From positions 1-64,000 of the forward strand of contig NZ_VNIP01000010.1 of the NCBI RefSeq assembly GCF_008370325.1: a stretch of 64,000 nucleotides of DNA, in the 5' to 3' direction. Source of the DNA: Martinezella tropici. Lineage in GTDB: Bacteria; Pseudomonadota; Alphaproteobacteria; Rhizobiales; Rhizobiaceae. How positions within the stretch are numbered: position 1 is the first letter of the stretch; the number at the start of each line of letters is the position of its first letter. The notes below the pieces were generated by a model. The model made no database searches and was not told where the DNA came from. It was given only the letters and a program-made list of their open reading frames with translations. The position numbers and the translations under genes are program-made. Below are positions 52,193-60,988 of this stretch, one piece after another.

Positions 52193-52377
52193 GAAGACCA
52201 TCGAAATGCAATGGTCTTCTGTAAGTTTGATGGGAAACCGTGCAGGACGGCAGGCTTGTCCGCCAGCCAGAACGCCCCGGAGCCCGCCAAAGGTACGTAA
52301 GCCCCCTTATGTGGGAAATGCCAGTGGCGAGTCCGACAAAATGATATCCGCGTAGCGGGTCAGGAGATCCACAGGTA
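52193..52377 (+). promoter_or_regulatory. Structured folE leader; candidate THF-II (folE motif) riboswitch
   Basis: About 180 bp of leader before folE can fold into several stems: GAAGACCAT/ATGGTCTTC (52193-52219), a GGAC...GTCC stem around 'GGCAGGCTTGTCCGCC', ACGTAAG-CCCC-CTTATGT near 52290, and CCGC-GTA-GCGG just before the ribosome site AGGAG. A tetrahydrofolate-II (folE motif) riboswitch is known upstream of folE in Alphaproteobacteria. The position and folding fit, but I could not match the consensus base by base. Confidence 0.5.
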
Positions 52378-52989
52378 ATGGACGCCATTGTAAAGAACTT
52401 TCCGCAAGTCGTTGATTCCGAACGTCCGACGCAGAAGGAAGCCGAGGACGCAGTCCGCGTTCTGCTCCGCTGGGCCGGCGACGATCCGCAGCGCGAAGGC
52501 CTGCTTGATACGCCAGCGCGCGTCGCCAAGGCTTATCGCGAGCTCTTCGGCGGCTACGACATGAGCCCTGAGGACGAACTCGGCCGCACCTTTGAAGAGG
52601 TGTCGGGCTATGATGACATTGTCCTTGAACGTGACATTCCGTTTTTCTCGCATTGCGAACACCACATGGTGCCGATCATCGGTAAGGCGCATGTCGCCTA
52701 TCTGCCGAATGGCCGCGTGCTTGGCCTCTCCAAGATCGCCCGCGTCGTCGATATTTTCGCCCGCCGCCTGCAGACGCAGGAAGCAATGACGGCCCAGATC
52801 GCCAATGCGATCGATGAGACGCTGCGCCCACGCGGCGTTGCCGTCATGATCGATGCCGAGCATATGTGCATGGCCATGCGCGGCGTGAAGAAGCAGGGCT
52901 CCACGACGCTGACGATGACCTTCACCGGTGCTTTCAAGGCCGATCCGGCCGAGCAGGCCCGTTTCATGTCCTTGGTCCGGGGCCGCTGA
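52378..52989 (+). CDS. folE: GTP cyclohydrolase I
   Basis: 203 residues; makes 7,8-dihydroneopterin triphosphate from GTP, the first step of folate synthesis. Zinc-binding 'PFFSHCEHHMVPIIGKAHVAYLP', 'VLGLSKIARVVDIFARRLQTQEAMTAQIA' and 'EAEHMCMAMRGVKKQGSTTLT' (as 'DAEHMCM') are conserved. Followed by hisI 25 bp later, a common rhizobial pair. Confidence 0.98.
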   Translation: MDAIVKNFPQVVDSERPTQKEAEDAVRVLLRWAGDDPQREGLLDTPARVAKAYRELFGGYDMSPEDELGRTFEEVSGYDDIVLERDIPFFSHCEHHMVPIIGKAHVAYLPNGRVLGLSKIARVVDIFARRLQTQEAMTAQIANAIDETLRPRGVAVMIDAEHMCMAMRGVKKQGSTTLTMTFTGAFKADPAEQARFMSLVRGR

Positions 52990-53014
52990 CCGGGCTTCAA
53001 CGAAAGAGCCGGAG

Positions 53015-53464
53015 ATGAATCTAATTTTCAATGCTCCTTCCGAAGACAAATCCGAGTTGGAGGATGCAGGCGATTTCACGCCTCGTTTCGACGATCGCGG
53101 CCTGATCACCGCGATCGTGACCGATGCGCACGACGGCGAACTCCTCATGGTCGCCCATATGAATGCCGAGGCGCTCGCCCTGACGATCAAGACGGGCACG
53201 GCGCATTATTTCAGCCGCTCGCGCGGAAAAATCTGGAAAAAGGGCGAAACCTCCGGAAACCTTCAGACAGTGAAGCAAATCCGAACGGATTGCGATCAGG
53301 ACGCCATCTGGCTGAAAGTGGAGGTCGCCGGACATGACGCAACGTGCCATACTGGGCGTCGTTCCTGCTTCTATCGAACGGTTGAGCTTGAAGATGGCAA
53401 GCCCGTGTTGAACGTGGTCGACGATCATCTGCATTTCGATCCGGAAGAAGTCTACAAACAGTAG
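53015..53464 (+). CDS. hisI: Phosphoribosyl-AMP cyclohydrolase
   Basis: 149 residues; opens the adenine ring of PR-AMP in histidine synthesis. 'LLMVAHMNAEALALTIKTGTAHYFSRSRGKIWKKGETSGN' and the zinc-binding cysteines in 'RTDCDQDAIWLKVE', 'ATCHTG' and 'RRSCFYR' are present. Monofunctional: no HisE domain follows. Start at 53015 has GGAG. Confidence 0.97.
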   Translation: MNLIFNAPSEDKSELEDAGDFTPRFDDRGLITAIVTDAHDGELLMVAHMNAEALALTIKTGTAHYFSRSRGKIWKKGETSGNLQTVKQIRTDCDQDAIWLKVEVAGHDATCHTGRRSCFYRTVELEDGKPVLNVVDDHLHFDPEEVYKQ

Positions 53465-53569
53465 ATCCAAAGGCGAAACGATCGGGCAACCACCACCGAT
53501 ATACGATTTGGAAACGAAAAAGGGACAGTATTTTAGCGGAGGCACCTGGGGCCTCGGAGGAGGCGTCAA

Positions 53570-54529
53570 ATGCTGAATTGGGGGTTGAATCGCCATAACG
53601 GCGGACAGAACTTGACCGATTCAAGCCTCTCGCAGGATATCTCCAATCCGCTTCTTCCTCCCGCGCCACCCAAGAAAGTCAAGATCGCCCTGGCGCTCGG
53701 CGGCGGTGCTGCGCGCGGCTGGGCCCATATCGGCGTTCTGCGCGCGCTCGACGAGGCAGGTATTCAAGTTGGCATGATCGCCGGCACCTCGATCGGCGCC
53801 CTGGTGGGCGGCTGCTATCTTGCCGGCAAGCTCGACGAGCTCGAAGCCTTTGCCCGCTCTTTGACGATGCGCCGCATCGCCAGCCTTCTCGATCTAACCA
53901 TCGGCGGCAGTGGCCTGTTCGGCGGCATGCGGCTGACCAAGCGCATGCAGGAGCATTTGGAAGGCTTCTCCATCGAGGATTTGGACCGTCCCTTTGTCGC
54001 CGTCGCCTCGGAATTGAATACCGGCCATGAAGTCTGGATTGCCAATGGCTCCTTGATCACGGCACTCAGGGCTTCCTATGCCCTTCCCGGCATTTTCGAG
54101 CCGGTGCGAACCAATGGCCGTACGCTGGTCGACGGCGCCCTCGTCAATCCCGTACCGGTTTCGGTATGCCGCTCGTACGAACAGCCGCTCGTGGCGGCGG
54201 TCAATCTAAACTATGACCTCTTCGGTCGCTCGGCGGTGGTCAAACACAATGTCGGCCCGTTGAGCGGCGAGCTGGTGCGGCGGGAAGACACGCCACCCAT
54301 GAAACTTGGCATGACTGGCGTCATGGTCCAGGCTTTCAATATCATCCAGGATAGAATAGCCCGCGCCCGTCTGGCCGGCGATCCGCCGGATCTTGCGCTG
54401 CATCCACGCCTCAGCGATATCGGCCTGTCGGAATTCCATCGCGCCGGCGAGGCTATCGAACGCGGCTATGAGGAAGCCCTGACAAGATTGCCGGAAATCC
54501 GCCGCATGCAGGAAGCATACGCGCGCTAA
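53570..54529 (+). CDS. Patatin-like phospholipase-family protein
   Basis: 319 residues. Glycine-rich oxyanion loop 'LALGGGAARGWAHIGVL' (about 41-57), nucleophile Ser in GTSIG and the DGA of the Ser-Asp dyad in 'LVDGALVNPVPVSV'. The protein resembles the rhizobial RssA/YchK type (NTE family). No signal peptide is obvious and the N-terminus is Pro/Leu-rich. Substrate lipids unknown. Confidence 0.93.
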   Translation: MLNWGLNRHNGGQNLTDSSLSQDISNPLLPPAPPKKVKIALALGGGAARGWAHIGVLRALDEAGIQVGMIAGTSIGALVGGCYLAGKLDELEAFARSLTMRRIASLLDLTIGGSGLFGGMRLTKRMQEHLEGFSIEDLDRPFVAVASELNTGHEVWIANGSLITALRASYALPGIFEPVRTNGRTLVDGALVNPVPVSVCRSYEQPLVAAVNLNYDLFGRSAVVKHNVGPLSGELVRREDTPPMKLGMTGVMVQAFNIIQDRIARARLAGDPPDLALHPRLSDIGLSEFHRAGEAIERGYEEALTRLPEIRRMQEAYAR

Positions 54530-54632
54530 GGTGTAAATCAAAGTTGGTAGATCAATTTGAACCTCTCCGCCGAGAACGGGAGAGGCTCTGCCGACGCCGG
54601 CCCTTCGCTTTGAGCTCAGGGCATTCGTCGCT

Positions 54633-54657
54633 GCAATCGACCCGCCGGGTCGATTGC
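54633..54657. terminator. Perfect 11-bp hairpin between convergent patatin and CBS genes
   Basis: GCAATCGACCC, loop GCC, GGGTCGATTGC. A second 7-bp stem (CCTCTCC/GGAGAGG, about 54564-54589) lies upstream of it. Either may terminate the patatin transcript or the convergent CBS transcript. No T run was seen. Confidence 0.55.
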
Positions 54658-54685
54658 TTCGGTGGCGCCGAACCGCTTTTCACCC

Positions 54686-55120
54686 TCAGCCGGCGATATA
54701 GGCTTTGATCTGCTCGGCTTCGAGTTCGATCTCGCGGATGCGCCATTTGACGACGTCGCCGATCGAGATGATGCCGGAAAGCTTGCCTTTTTCCTCGACG
54801 GGAACGTGACGGAAGCGGCGCATGGTCATCAGTTCCATCAACTCGTCGGTCGTGGTGTCTTCCTTGCAGCGATGCACTTTCGCGGTCATCATCGAGGCGA
54901 TCGGCTTTTCAAGGCATTCATGGCCATGCTTGGCAACGGCGTTGACGACATCCCGCTCGGTGAAGATGCCGGAAATCTTGCCACCCGGCCCGACGACCAC
55001 GATGGCGCCGATGCGATTCTCATTGAGAATCTTCGCGGCCTCGGCAACGGTCGTGTTGCCGCCGGTCGTAACGACGTCGCGACCCTTGGCCTCCAGTATG
55101 GCCTTTACGGAAACTGACAT
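54686..55120 (-). CDS. CBS-domain pair protein
   Basis: 144 residues, a bare tandem CBS pair: 'RDVVTTGGNTTVAEAAKILNENRIGAIVVVGPGGKISGIFTERDVVNAVAKHG' and 'VHRCKEDTTTDELMELMTMRRFRHVPVEEKGKLSGIISIGDVVKWRI'. Such proteins sense adenine nucleotides and modulate partners. Start 55120 has GGGAGG. Partner unknown. Confidence 0.92.
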   Translation of the reverse strand: MSVSVKAILEAKGRDVVTTGGNTTVAEAAKILNENRIGAIVVVGPGGKISGIFTERDVVNAVAKHGHECLEKPIASMMTAKVHRCKEDTTTDELMELMTMRRFRHVPVEEKGKLSGIISIGDVVKWRIREIELEAEQIKAYIAG

Positions 55121-55285
55121 TCGATCCTCCCATCTCGAAAGCATGATGAACACTTGAAGGTCCGATATGTTCCGAAATTACCCCCGGAGCTCAAACCGGC
55201 GCCCTGCCCGTCGGTCGGGTCGATCTCCTCATTTCGCGACCGACGGATAGCAATGGTGCGCCTGTGTCAGTGAGAAAGCAACAGC

Positions 55286-56056
55286 TCATTCATCGCGTGG
55301 TAAAGCTTCCTGGGCCTCCTCGCGCGACTGCCGGTCGAACAGCGCAAAAAGCAGAAATCCGAACAGGAAACCGCCAATATGGGCATCCCATGCCACCGGC
55401 TGCGAGCTGTCGCCGGCAAGTGTGATCCCGAAGGCGACGAGCGCGTTACCGGCAATCCACATGACGATATAGGCGACGACGGTACGGCTTCGAAGCGAGC
55501 GGAGAACGGTGAGGCGCGGATTGAGATGCGCCTCCCGCATGGAGGTCCGTCGACCGTCCATGGCCGGAAAAGCAAAGCGGCAGGCCGCCCCCATGAGCGC
55601 CGAGACGACTCCGGACGCCCCTATCAGAAGCGTTTGGTCGCCCCAGTAGAGTGCGGCATGCATGAAGGCGGACGCCGCAGACGAGAGAATCCAAAAAATG
55701 ACGTAACGCGAGGTCCCTATGCGCCGCGCCACGGGTGCTGCAAAAACCATCAGCCACAGACTATTGAAGACGATGTGCTCGACCCCGCCATGCAGCAGCG
55801 AATAGGTGACCGGTGTCCAAAGCCATTCCAGGCCCTGCTGCGACAGGGGAAAGGCGTAGCGGGCCGGGATGAAGCTGAAGGTGAAATAAATCCAGTTCAG
55901 CGTATCGTCCGACCACCACGGCAGGTTCATGATCGCGAAAACGATGATCAGGACGGCCAGGCTTGCCAGAATGACGGGAGGCAGATTGAAAGCCGGAGCG
56001 CGTTGCCGCGGCCGCGGATCTTCCGGCTCTTGGCGCGGCAGCTGTTCATCATCCAT
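55286..56056 (-). CDS. Rhomboid-family intramembrane serine protease
   Basis: 256 residues, six spans. Catalytic Ser in 'LLIGASGVVSALMGAACRF' (GASG) and His in 'VAWDAHIGGFLFGFLLF'; the second span has 'LHGGVEHIVFNSLWLMVFAAPV'. Cleaves membrane proteins within the bilayer. Pro/Arg-rich cytoplasmic N-terminus of about 25. Confidence 0.94.
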   Translation of the reverse strand: MDDEQLPRQEPEDPRPRQRAPAFNLPPVILASLAVLIIVFAIMNLPWWSDDTLNWIYFTFSFIPARYAFPLSQQGLEWLWTPVTYSLLHGGVEHIVFNSLWLMVFAAPVARRIGTSRYVIFWILSSAASAFMHAALYWGDQTLLIGASGVVSALMGAACRFAFPAMDGRRTSMREAHLNPRLTVLRSLRSRTVVAYIVMWIAGNALVAFGITLAGDSSQPVAWDAHIGGFLFGFLLFALFDRQSREEAQEALPRDE

Positions 56057-56352
56057 GTCTTGCTCGGCTTTCTATGAAGGTCATCGACACATAGCGCAGC
56101 GAAAATCAAAAAAAAAGCCGCCCAACAAAGCCGGGCGGCGTATCGGGCACTCCTTCCGGAATTGACCTTGAGGCCGATCCGGGACCCGTGAAGTTCGTGC
56201 TGAAGGTCACTTCGTGAAGTGATGAACAATTCCTTTCATTTGCCATCGCGAAAGGCAATCGAAACCATTCGTTAACCCTAACGGCCCGGCTTTGGCATGG
56301 AATTCGCAACGCTGGAACTGGAGGCAATGAATGCCTGGGCAATTGAATTGAA

Positions 56353-57033
56353 ATGGGACACGGAAGCGAGATGCGCCAGAAAACGAGCATCGACATATTT
56401 ACTTATTGGGAACAGATACGCGGTAGCGCGGATGCCCCCTTGCGCAATTTGATACAGCCGTCGGCGGTCAGCCATATTCTCCCGGAACTGTTCATCCTCG
56501 AAAATACCGCGGACGACAATCCGCGTTTCCGGCTGGCCGGTACGGCAATCTGCAATCTCATGGGGCGCGAGATTCGCGGCGAAGACTTCGCGGCTCTCTG
56601 GGCCAGCAGCCAGCAGGACGATCCAGTGCGTATCGCCGCCGGCGTGATGAGGCATGTCATTCCAGCATCCATCCACGCCACCGGCTATTGCATCAGCGGC
56701 CGCAGCATGACCTTCGAAATGATATTGATGCCTGTACGGTCATCCAACGACATTTGCGACAGGTTGCTGGGATGCCTGACGCCCACTGTGCATTCAACGT
56801 GGCTCGGCAATGAGCGTCTGGAATTTCTGGCGCTTGACCGCAGCCGGCTGCTCTATGAGCGCGAGGCCCGGCTCGTGGCCTCTCCTCCCCATCCAGATCC
56901 GACGGATCTTCTGCCGCTTCAGGCAGGCGCCAGCCTTGGTGAATGGATGCGTCGAAAGCTCAATCAAGCAAAGAATAGCCGCGATCGTGCCAGAACTGAT
57001 CCGGCATGGGACAGAATCGGCCGTCGCACTTGA
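56353..57033 (+). CDS. PAS_5-domain protein
   Basis: 226 residues. The PAS_5 alphaproteobacterial sensor family: 'DIFTYWEQIRGSADAPLRNLIQPSAVSHILPELFILENTADDNPRFRLAGTAICNLMGREIRGEDFAALW' and 'LLGCLTP' are family marks. No output domain follows; the C-terminal 40 residues are basic. Its neighbour is a PilZ gene on the same strand, 83 bp away. A 7-residue shorter form starts at the second Met. Confidence 0.88.
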   Translation: MGHGSEMRQKTSIDIFTYWEQIRGSADAPLRNLIQPSAVSHILPELFILENTADDNPRFRLAGTAICNLMGREIRGEDFAALWASSQQDDPVRIAAGVMRHVIPASIHATGYCISGRSMTFEMILMPVRSSNDICDRLLGCLTPTVHSTWLGNERLEFLALDRSRLLYEREARLVASPPHPDPTDLLPLQAGASLGEWMRRKLNQAKNSRDRARTDPAWDRIGRRT

Positions 57034-57116
57034 GTTATGCCTCGGGAAAGACAACCTTACTTTAAGGAGTCGCGGCTAATAGTTGAGAGAGACGCAATAG
57101 GATTCAAGGCGCTTCC

Positions 57117-57746
57117 ATGCACTCGTTCCAACCGGCCCAAGCGACGCGGCCCAACCAGTTGGCAGGCAACGCCGTCCGCGGTGATCAACGGACCTTCCAG
57201 CGGGTTCCGATCAACATGCAGGGCCGCCTGATGCTGGCCAATTACGAGGAATTCGAGTGCCTGGTGACGGAAATGTCGCCGGGCGATCTCTATGTCACCT
57301 GCGCGGGACGTCCGCGCTCTGACGAGCGGGTCATCGCCTATATCGACCATCTTGGCCGCGTCGAGGGCAATGTCGTGGCGGTTGACGGCCGTGGTTTCAG
57401 CATGTCGATCAACGCGACCGAGCGGAAGCGCGAGAAGCTCGCCGCTCAGCTGACCTGGCTTGCCAACAAGCATGAGCTTGGCCTGCCGGAAGACCGTCGT
57501 CACGACCGCCTGACGCCGCGTGATGCGCGCAGCGCACTTACCCTCGATGACGGCAGGCAATATGTCTGCCGCATCATGGACCTCTCGCTTTCGGGTGCAG
57601 CCGTCGACGTCGAAATTCGCCCGGCGATCGGGACACCGGTTCGTCTCGGCAACATGCGTGGCCGCGTGGTGCGTCACTTCATAGAGGGCGTGGCGATCGA
57701 GTTCCTCTCCTTGCAGTCGCGCGAAACCTTGCGCGAATTTCTCTGA
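57117..57746 (+). CDS. Twin PilZ-domain protein (candidate c-di-GMP receptor)
   Basis: 209 residues. Two PilZ-like halves: 'RTFQRVPINMQGRLMLANYEEFECLVTEMSPGDLYV' and 'RRHDRLTPRDARSALTLDDGRQYVCRIMDLSLSGAAVDVEIRPAIGTPVRLGN'. The second has the clearer 'RxxxR' and (D/N)xSxxG pattern ('DLSLSGAAV'); the first has 'EMSPGDLYV'. It probably binds cyclic di-GMP. Position next to the PAS gene suggests a signalling cluster. Confidence 0.87.
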   Translation: MHSFQPAQATRPNQLAGNAVRGDQRTFQRVPINMQGRLMLANYEEFECLVTEMSPGDLYVTCAGRPRSDERVIAYIDHLGRVEGNVVAVDGRGFSMSINATERKREKLAAQLTWLANKHELGLPEDRRHDRLTPRDARSALTLDDGRQYVCRIMDLSLSGAAVDVEIRPAIGTPVRLGNMRGRVVRHFIEGVAIEFLSLQSRETLREFL

Positions 57747-57819
57747 TACTGTCATCTTCTTGTCACGCCGCGTCGCGAAACAGCGACGCCTGTCCTTTCC
57801 TCGATTGCGTGGCGGCAAG

Positions 57820-58782
57820 ATGCTCTACCCGGACACAGCTCCCTTCGATGAAGGCCTGCTTGACGTTGGCGACGGCCAGCGGATTTATTGGATGCTATCG
57901 GGCAATCCAGAAGGTATTCCCGTTCTCATCCTGCACGGCGGCCCGGGATCCGGCAGTTCCGCCGGAACGCGACGCTATTTCGACCCGCAACACTACCGGA
58001 TCATTCAGTTCGACCAACGCGGCTGCGGCGGCAGTCTCCCGCATGCATCGGAACCAGCGCTCGATCTCACGGCCAATACCACATGGCATTCCATTGCCGA
58101 TATCGAGCAGTTGCGGTTGAAGCTCGGTGTCGAACGCTGGATCGTATTCGGCAATTCCTGGGGCTGCACGCTGGCGCTGATCTATGCCGAAACCCATCCG
58201 CATCGCGTGGAAGCTTTGCTGCTCGTTGGAATAACGATGACGAGGCAGTCCGAAATAGATTGGCTTTATCGCGGGCTTGGCCGTTTCTTTCCGCAGGAAT
58301 GGGCGCGCTTTCGGGCCGCAGCGCTACAACAGGATCGCGATGGCGATCTGGTGGCCGCCTACTATAACCTTCTATGCGATCCGGATCCCGCAATCCATGT
58401 GAAAGCTGCCAGGGATTGGCACGAATAGGAAGCTGCCTCAATCCTGGTCGATCCGCGTGCGACCCTGTCGCCGCGCTGGTCCGATCCACGCTACCTGACG
58501 GCGCGGGCACGGATCATCACTCACTATTTTTACCACCTGGCCTGGCTCGAGGAGCGGCAGATCCTGCGCGACATCCGTCGGCTTGCCGGCATCCCTTGCA
58601 CGATGATTCATGGACGACTGGATCTGGAGGCACCTCTCGTCACTGCCTGGGAATTGTCGCAGGCCTGGCCGGAAGCGAACCTGGTGATCGTCGCGAATGC
58701 TGCCCACTCGCCCGCAGTCGCCGAAATGGCCACCGCGATCATTCGCGCAACCGACGGCCTTCGCAGCGATATCAAGCGATAA
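57820..58782 (+). pseudogene. pip: Prolyl iminopeptidase interrupted by an in-frame amber codon
   Basis: A single frame codes for a full-length prolyl iminopeptidase of 320 codons except for TAG at 58426-58428 (codon 203). The N-half has the oxyanion loop 'ILHGGPGSGSS' and nucleophile Ser113 in GNSWGC; the C-half has Asp268 in 'HGRLDLEAP' and His296 in 'AAHS', so both halves are needed. The stop falls where the family usually has Trp (W-x-x-W-E), consistent with TGG to TAG. No frameshift is present. Likely a recent inactivation, a sequencing error, or read-through. Start 57820; a longer 5' extension to 57760 is possible. Confidence 0.85.
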
Positions 58783-59170
58783 AAATCAAAAATATTTTGA
58801 GCCGGCTTTCTCAAAATGGGACATGTCCGACCATAAACGGCGGTTTTTACCGCCGCGACAGAGCGTCTGCGCGATTGCCATGTTTCATTGTGGCACGCTT
58901 TCCGTCGAAAGTGCCCCTGCCACGTTAAGAAATCCGTTTCGAGAAGTCCTTTCAGCGCAGCACGATGCAGGATTCCGCCCTCCCGCACCCAATACCGAAA
59001 TCATTCAAATTTTAATCGAATTTTCCGCGAACTTGAATCAAGTTTTCTGCGTGTTTTATGAAAGTTTGATCCAGATTTGAATAAACTAAGTCCTTAATTT
59101 GACTGCGCAATTTTGCGCGGGATAAAAACATGCGTGTCATTCTGATCCCAATAAAAACAGGGACAGGGAC
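58783..59170. other. AT-rich intergenic region with two hairpins
   Basis: 388 bp. ATTTTGAG/CTCAAAAT (58794-58817) lies just after the pip stop and could be its terminator; CGGCGGT-TTTT-ACCGCCG (58838-58855) follows. The part nearest the BTLCP gene is AT-rich, as expected of its promoter. GCGCAATTTTGCGC is a short palindrome near 59105. No reading frame with a ribosome site seen. Confidence 0.55.
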
Positions 59171-59776
59171 ATGAACTTTCAATTCGCAATTCGCGGCTGC
59201 GCCGCATTGATATTCGCCACTCTTGGCTTCTTCGGCCTTGCTCAGGCCGCGCCCGCCAACATGACGATCACCGGCGATGCAGCTCCTCCGATCGGCCACT
59301 ATGAGTTCTGCAAGGAAAATCCGCGGGAATGCGTTTATGCCAGCGGCGATGCCGGTCCGGTCATCCTCACCCAGGACAGCTGGAAGACGATCCTGACGGT
59401 CAACTACACCGTCAACACAACGATCAAGCCGGTGACCGACATGGAACTCTATGGCGTCGAAGAGAAATGGGCCATCCCGACGACCGCCGGCGATTGCGAG
59501 GATTTCGCTCTGCTGAAGCGCAAGCAGCTGATCGATGCCGGCTTCTCTCCCTCCGATCTGTTGATGACCGTCGTGCTGCAGCCGAACGGCGAAGGCCATG
59601 CCGTTTTGACGGTTCGCACCGATCGCGGCGATTTCGTGCTCGACAACATGCGCAACAAGGTGAAGCTCTGGTCCGAGACCGAATACACCTTCCTCAAGCG
59701 TCAATCCGCTGATGATCCGGCCCGCTGGGTCAAGATACAGGATGGCCGAGCCGTCGCGGTCGGCAGCTTGAAGTAA
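59171..59776 (+). CDS. Bacterial transglutaminase-like cysteine peptidase (BTLCP)
   Basis: 201 residues with a signal peptide ending near 'LAQAA'. The catalytic triad is visible: Cys in 'TAGDCEDFALLKRKQLIDAG', His in 'GEGHAVLTVRTDRGDF' and Asp in 'VLDNM'. BTLCP (DUF920) enzymes act in the periplasm, and LapG of this family releases adhesins under c-di-GMP control; adjacency to the PilZ gene is suggestive but not proof. AGGGACA precedes the ATG. Confidence 0.93.
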   Translation: MNFQFAIRGCAALIFATLGFFGLAQAAPANMTITGDAAPPIGHYEFCKENPRECVYASGDAGPVILTQDSWKTILTVNYTVNTTIKPVTDMELYGVEEKWAIPTTAGDCEDFALLKRKQLIDAGFSPSDLLMTVVLQPNGEGHAVLTVRTDRGDFVLDNMRNKVKLWSETEYTFLKRQSADDPARWVKIQDGRAVAVGSLK

Positions 59777-59861
59777 GCTTTCCGCACACGATCGTCGGCG
59801 TCGATGGTCGAAGTCTAAGGCCCGGTCTCGTCCCCTGAATTCTGTCCAGATCGGTGCCTCT

Positions 59862-59898
59862 GAGCCGTTCCCACTGTCCCGGGGAACGGCTCTTTTTT
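59862..59898 (+). terminator. Strong rho-independent terminator
   Basis: GAGCCGTTCCC, 9-base loop, GGGAACGGCTC followed by TTTTTT, about 85 bp after the BTLCP stop. The best canonical terminator in the window. Confidence 0.92.
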
Positions 59899-60064
59899 AT
59901 TGAGCAGCGCCCTCGGGGTGAGTGCGGATAATTTCCGGCGAATTTAACCGCACGACTAGCATGGCTGGCGATCTATAATTAACCATCGGTTAACCATCGT
60001 GGCGCCAATCATCGTTTCCAACGAGACTCAGTAAGTCAGTCGTCGCGCGATTTGGCCATCGGCG

Positions 60065-60871
60065 ATGGCGGCCGGAGCGGAAAGAAACGAAGGCAACAGC
60101 ATGGCTCCTCCTCTGTCATCCGCCTCAATGATCGAAGAAAGACCGCTGATTTCAAGCGGTTTCGTCTATCGGCTTACGGCTGGCGTTGCCGTGCTGGCCG
60201 CTCTTACCGTTGCCATCTCCGTCGGCGGTCCCTGGCTTGGCGAGAAAATATCGTTGGCCGGACATACGACCGATGCCAAGCCCATCTCGGTTGCGATCGG
60301 CGACGATATCCTGCATTTGGCTGCGAACACGATCCGCTTCCCGAGCGAGCGTGTGGACGGCGCCGCCGAGCGCATCGACCTTTATTTGACCTGGCCGCAA
60401 ATGCAGGGTTATAGCGAGGCGGATCGGCTGCGCTTCGATGATATCTCCCAGTCGTCGTCGCTGATCTTCCTGCAGGTCAGCCAGAGCACGATGTCTCGCG
60501 ACATGTCGGGCAGGCTGGAGCCGATCTATTCGCAATTGATGGATGGTGCCTCCTATACCGCTCCCTTCGGTCTGACGGCACATCGGCTGCGCGCGGATGC
60601 CGGCTATAATGGCGAAGTACTCCTGACTGCGCCGCGTCCCGGCCAATCCGATTATGTCGTGCGCTGCCTCCTTCCTGCCTCCCCGGCCCTGGCAACGAGC
60701 GGAGACTGCCAGCGAGATGTCAAGCTCGGCAAGGATTTGAGCGTTCTCTACCGCTTTTCCGGCAATCAGCTCGGGGATTGGCGCGCCATGGACGCCGCCA
60801 TCCAGAATTTCATCAGGGCGCGCCTTGTCGATAAGGCCGACGCGGCGCCAACAGCCGCAGCCGGCCAATAA
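60065..60871 (+). CDS. Conserved membrane-anchored protein of unknown function
   Basis: 268 residues. One N-terminal span ('VYRLTAGVAVLAALTVAISVGG', about 34-54) then a periplasmic domain beginning 'KPISVAIGDDILHLAANTIRFPSERVDGAAERIDLYLTWPQMQGYSEADRLRFDD', ending in an Ala-rich tail. I do not recognise the family. The Met at residue 13 (60101) is an alternative start with AAGGCAACAGC upstream. It lies 117 bp upstream of a carboxypeptidase gene. Confidence 0.7.
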   Translation: MAAGAERNEGNSMAPPLSSASMIEERPLISSGFVYRLTAGVAVLAALTVAISVGGPWLGEKISLAGHTTDAKPISVAIGDDILHLAANTIRFPSERVDGAAERIDLYLTWPQMQGYSEADRLRFDDISQSSSLIFLQVSQSTMSRDMSGRLEPIYSQLMDGASYTAPFGLTAHRLRADAGYNGEVLLTAPRPGQSDYVVRCLLPASPALATSGDCQRDVKLGKDLSVLYRFSGNQLGDWRAMDAAIQNFIRARLVDKADAAPTAAAGQ

Positions 60872-60988
60872 AATGGCGCAAAAACTTGAAACCAACTATT
60901 CATCATAAACCGATTGGTAACGCTAAGCTCCTACTGTCGAACGCAACGGGCGTTCATGGAGGCGGCGGCCGGATAATCGAGAATGTAA

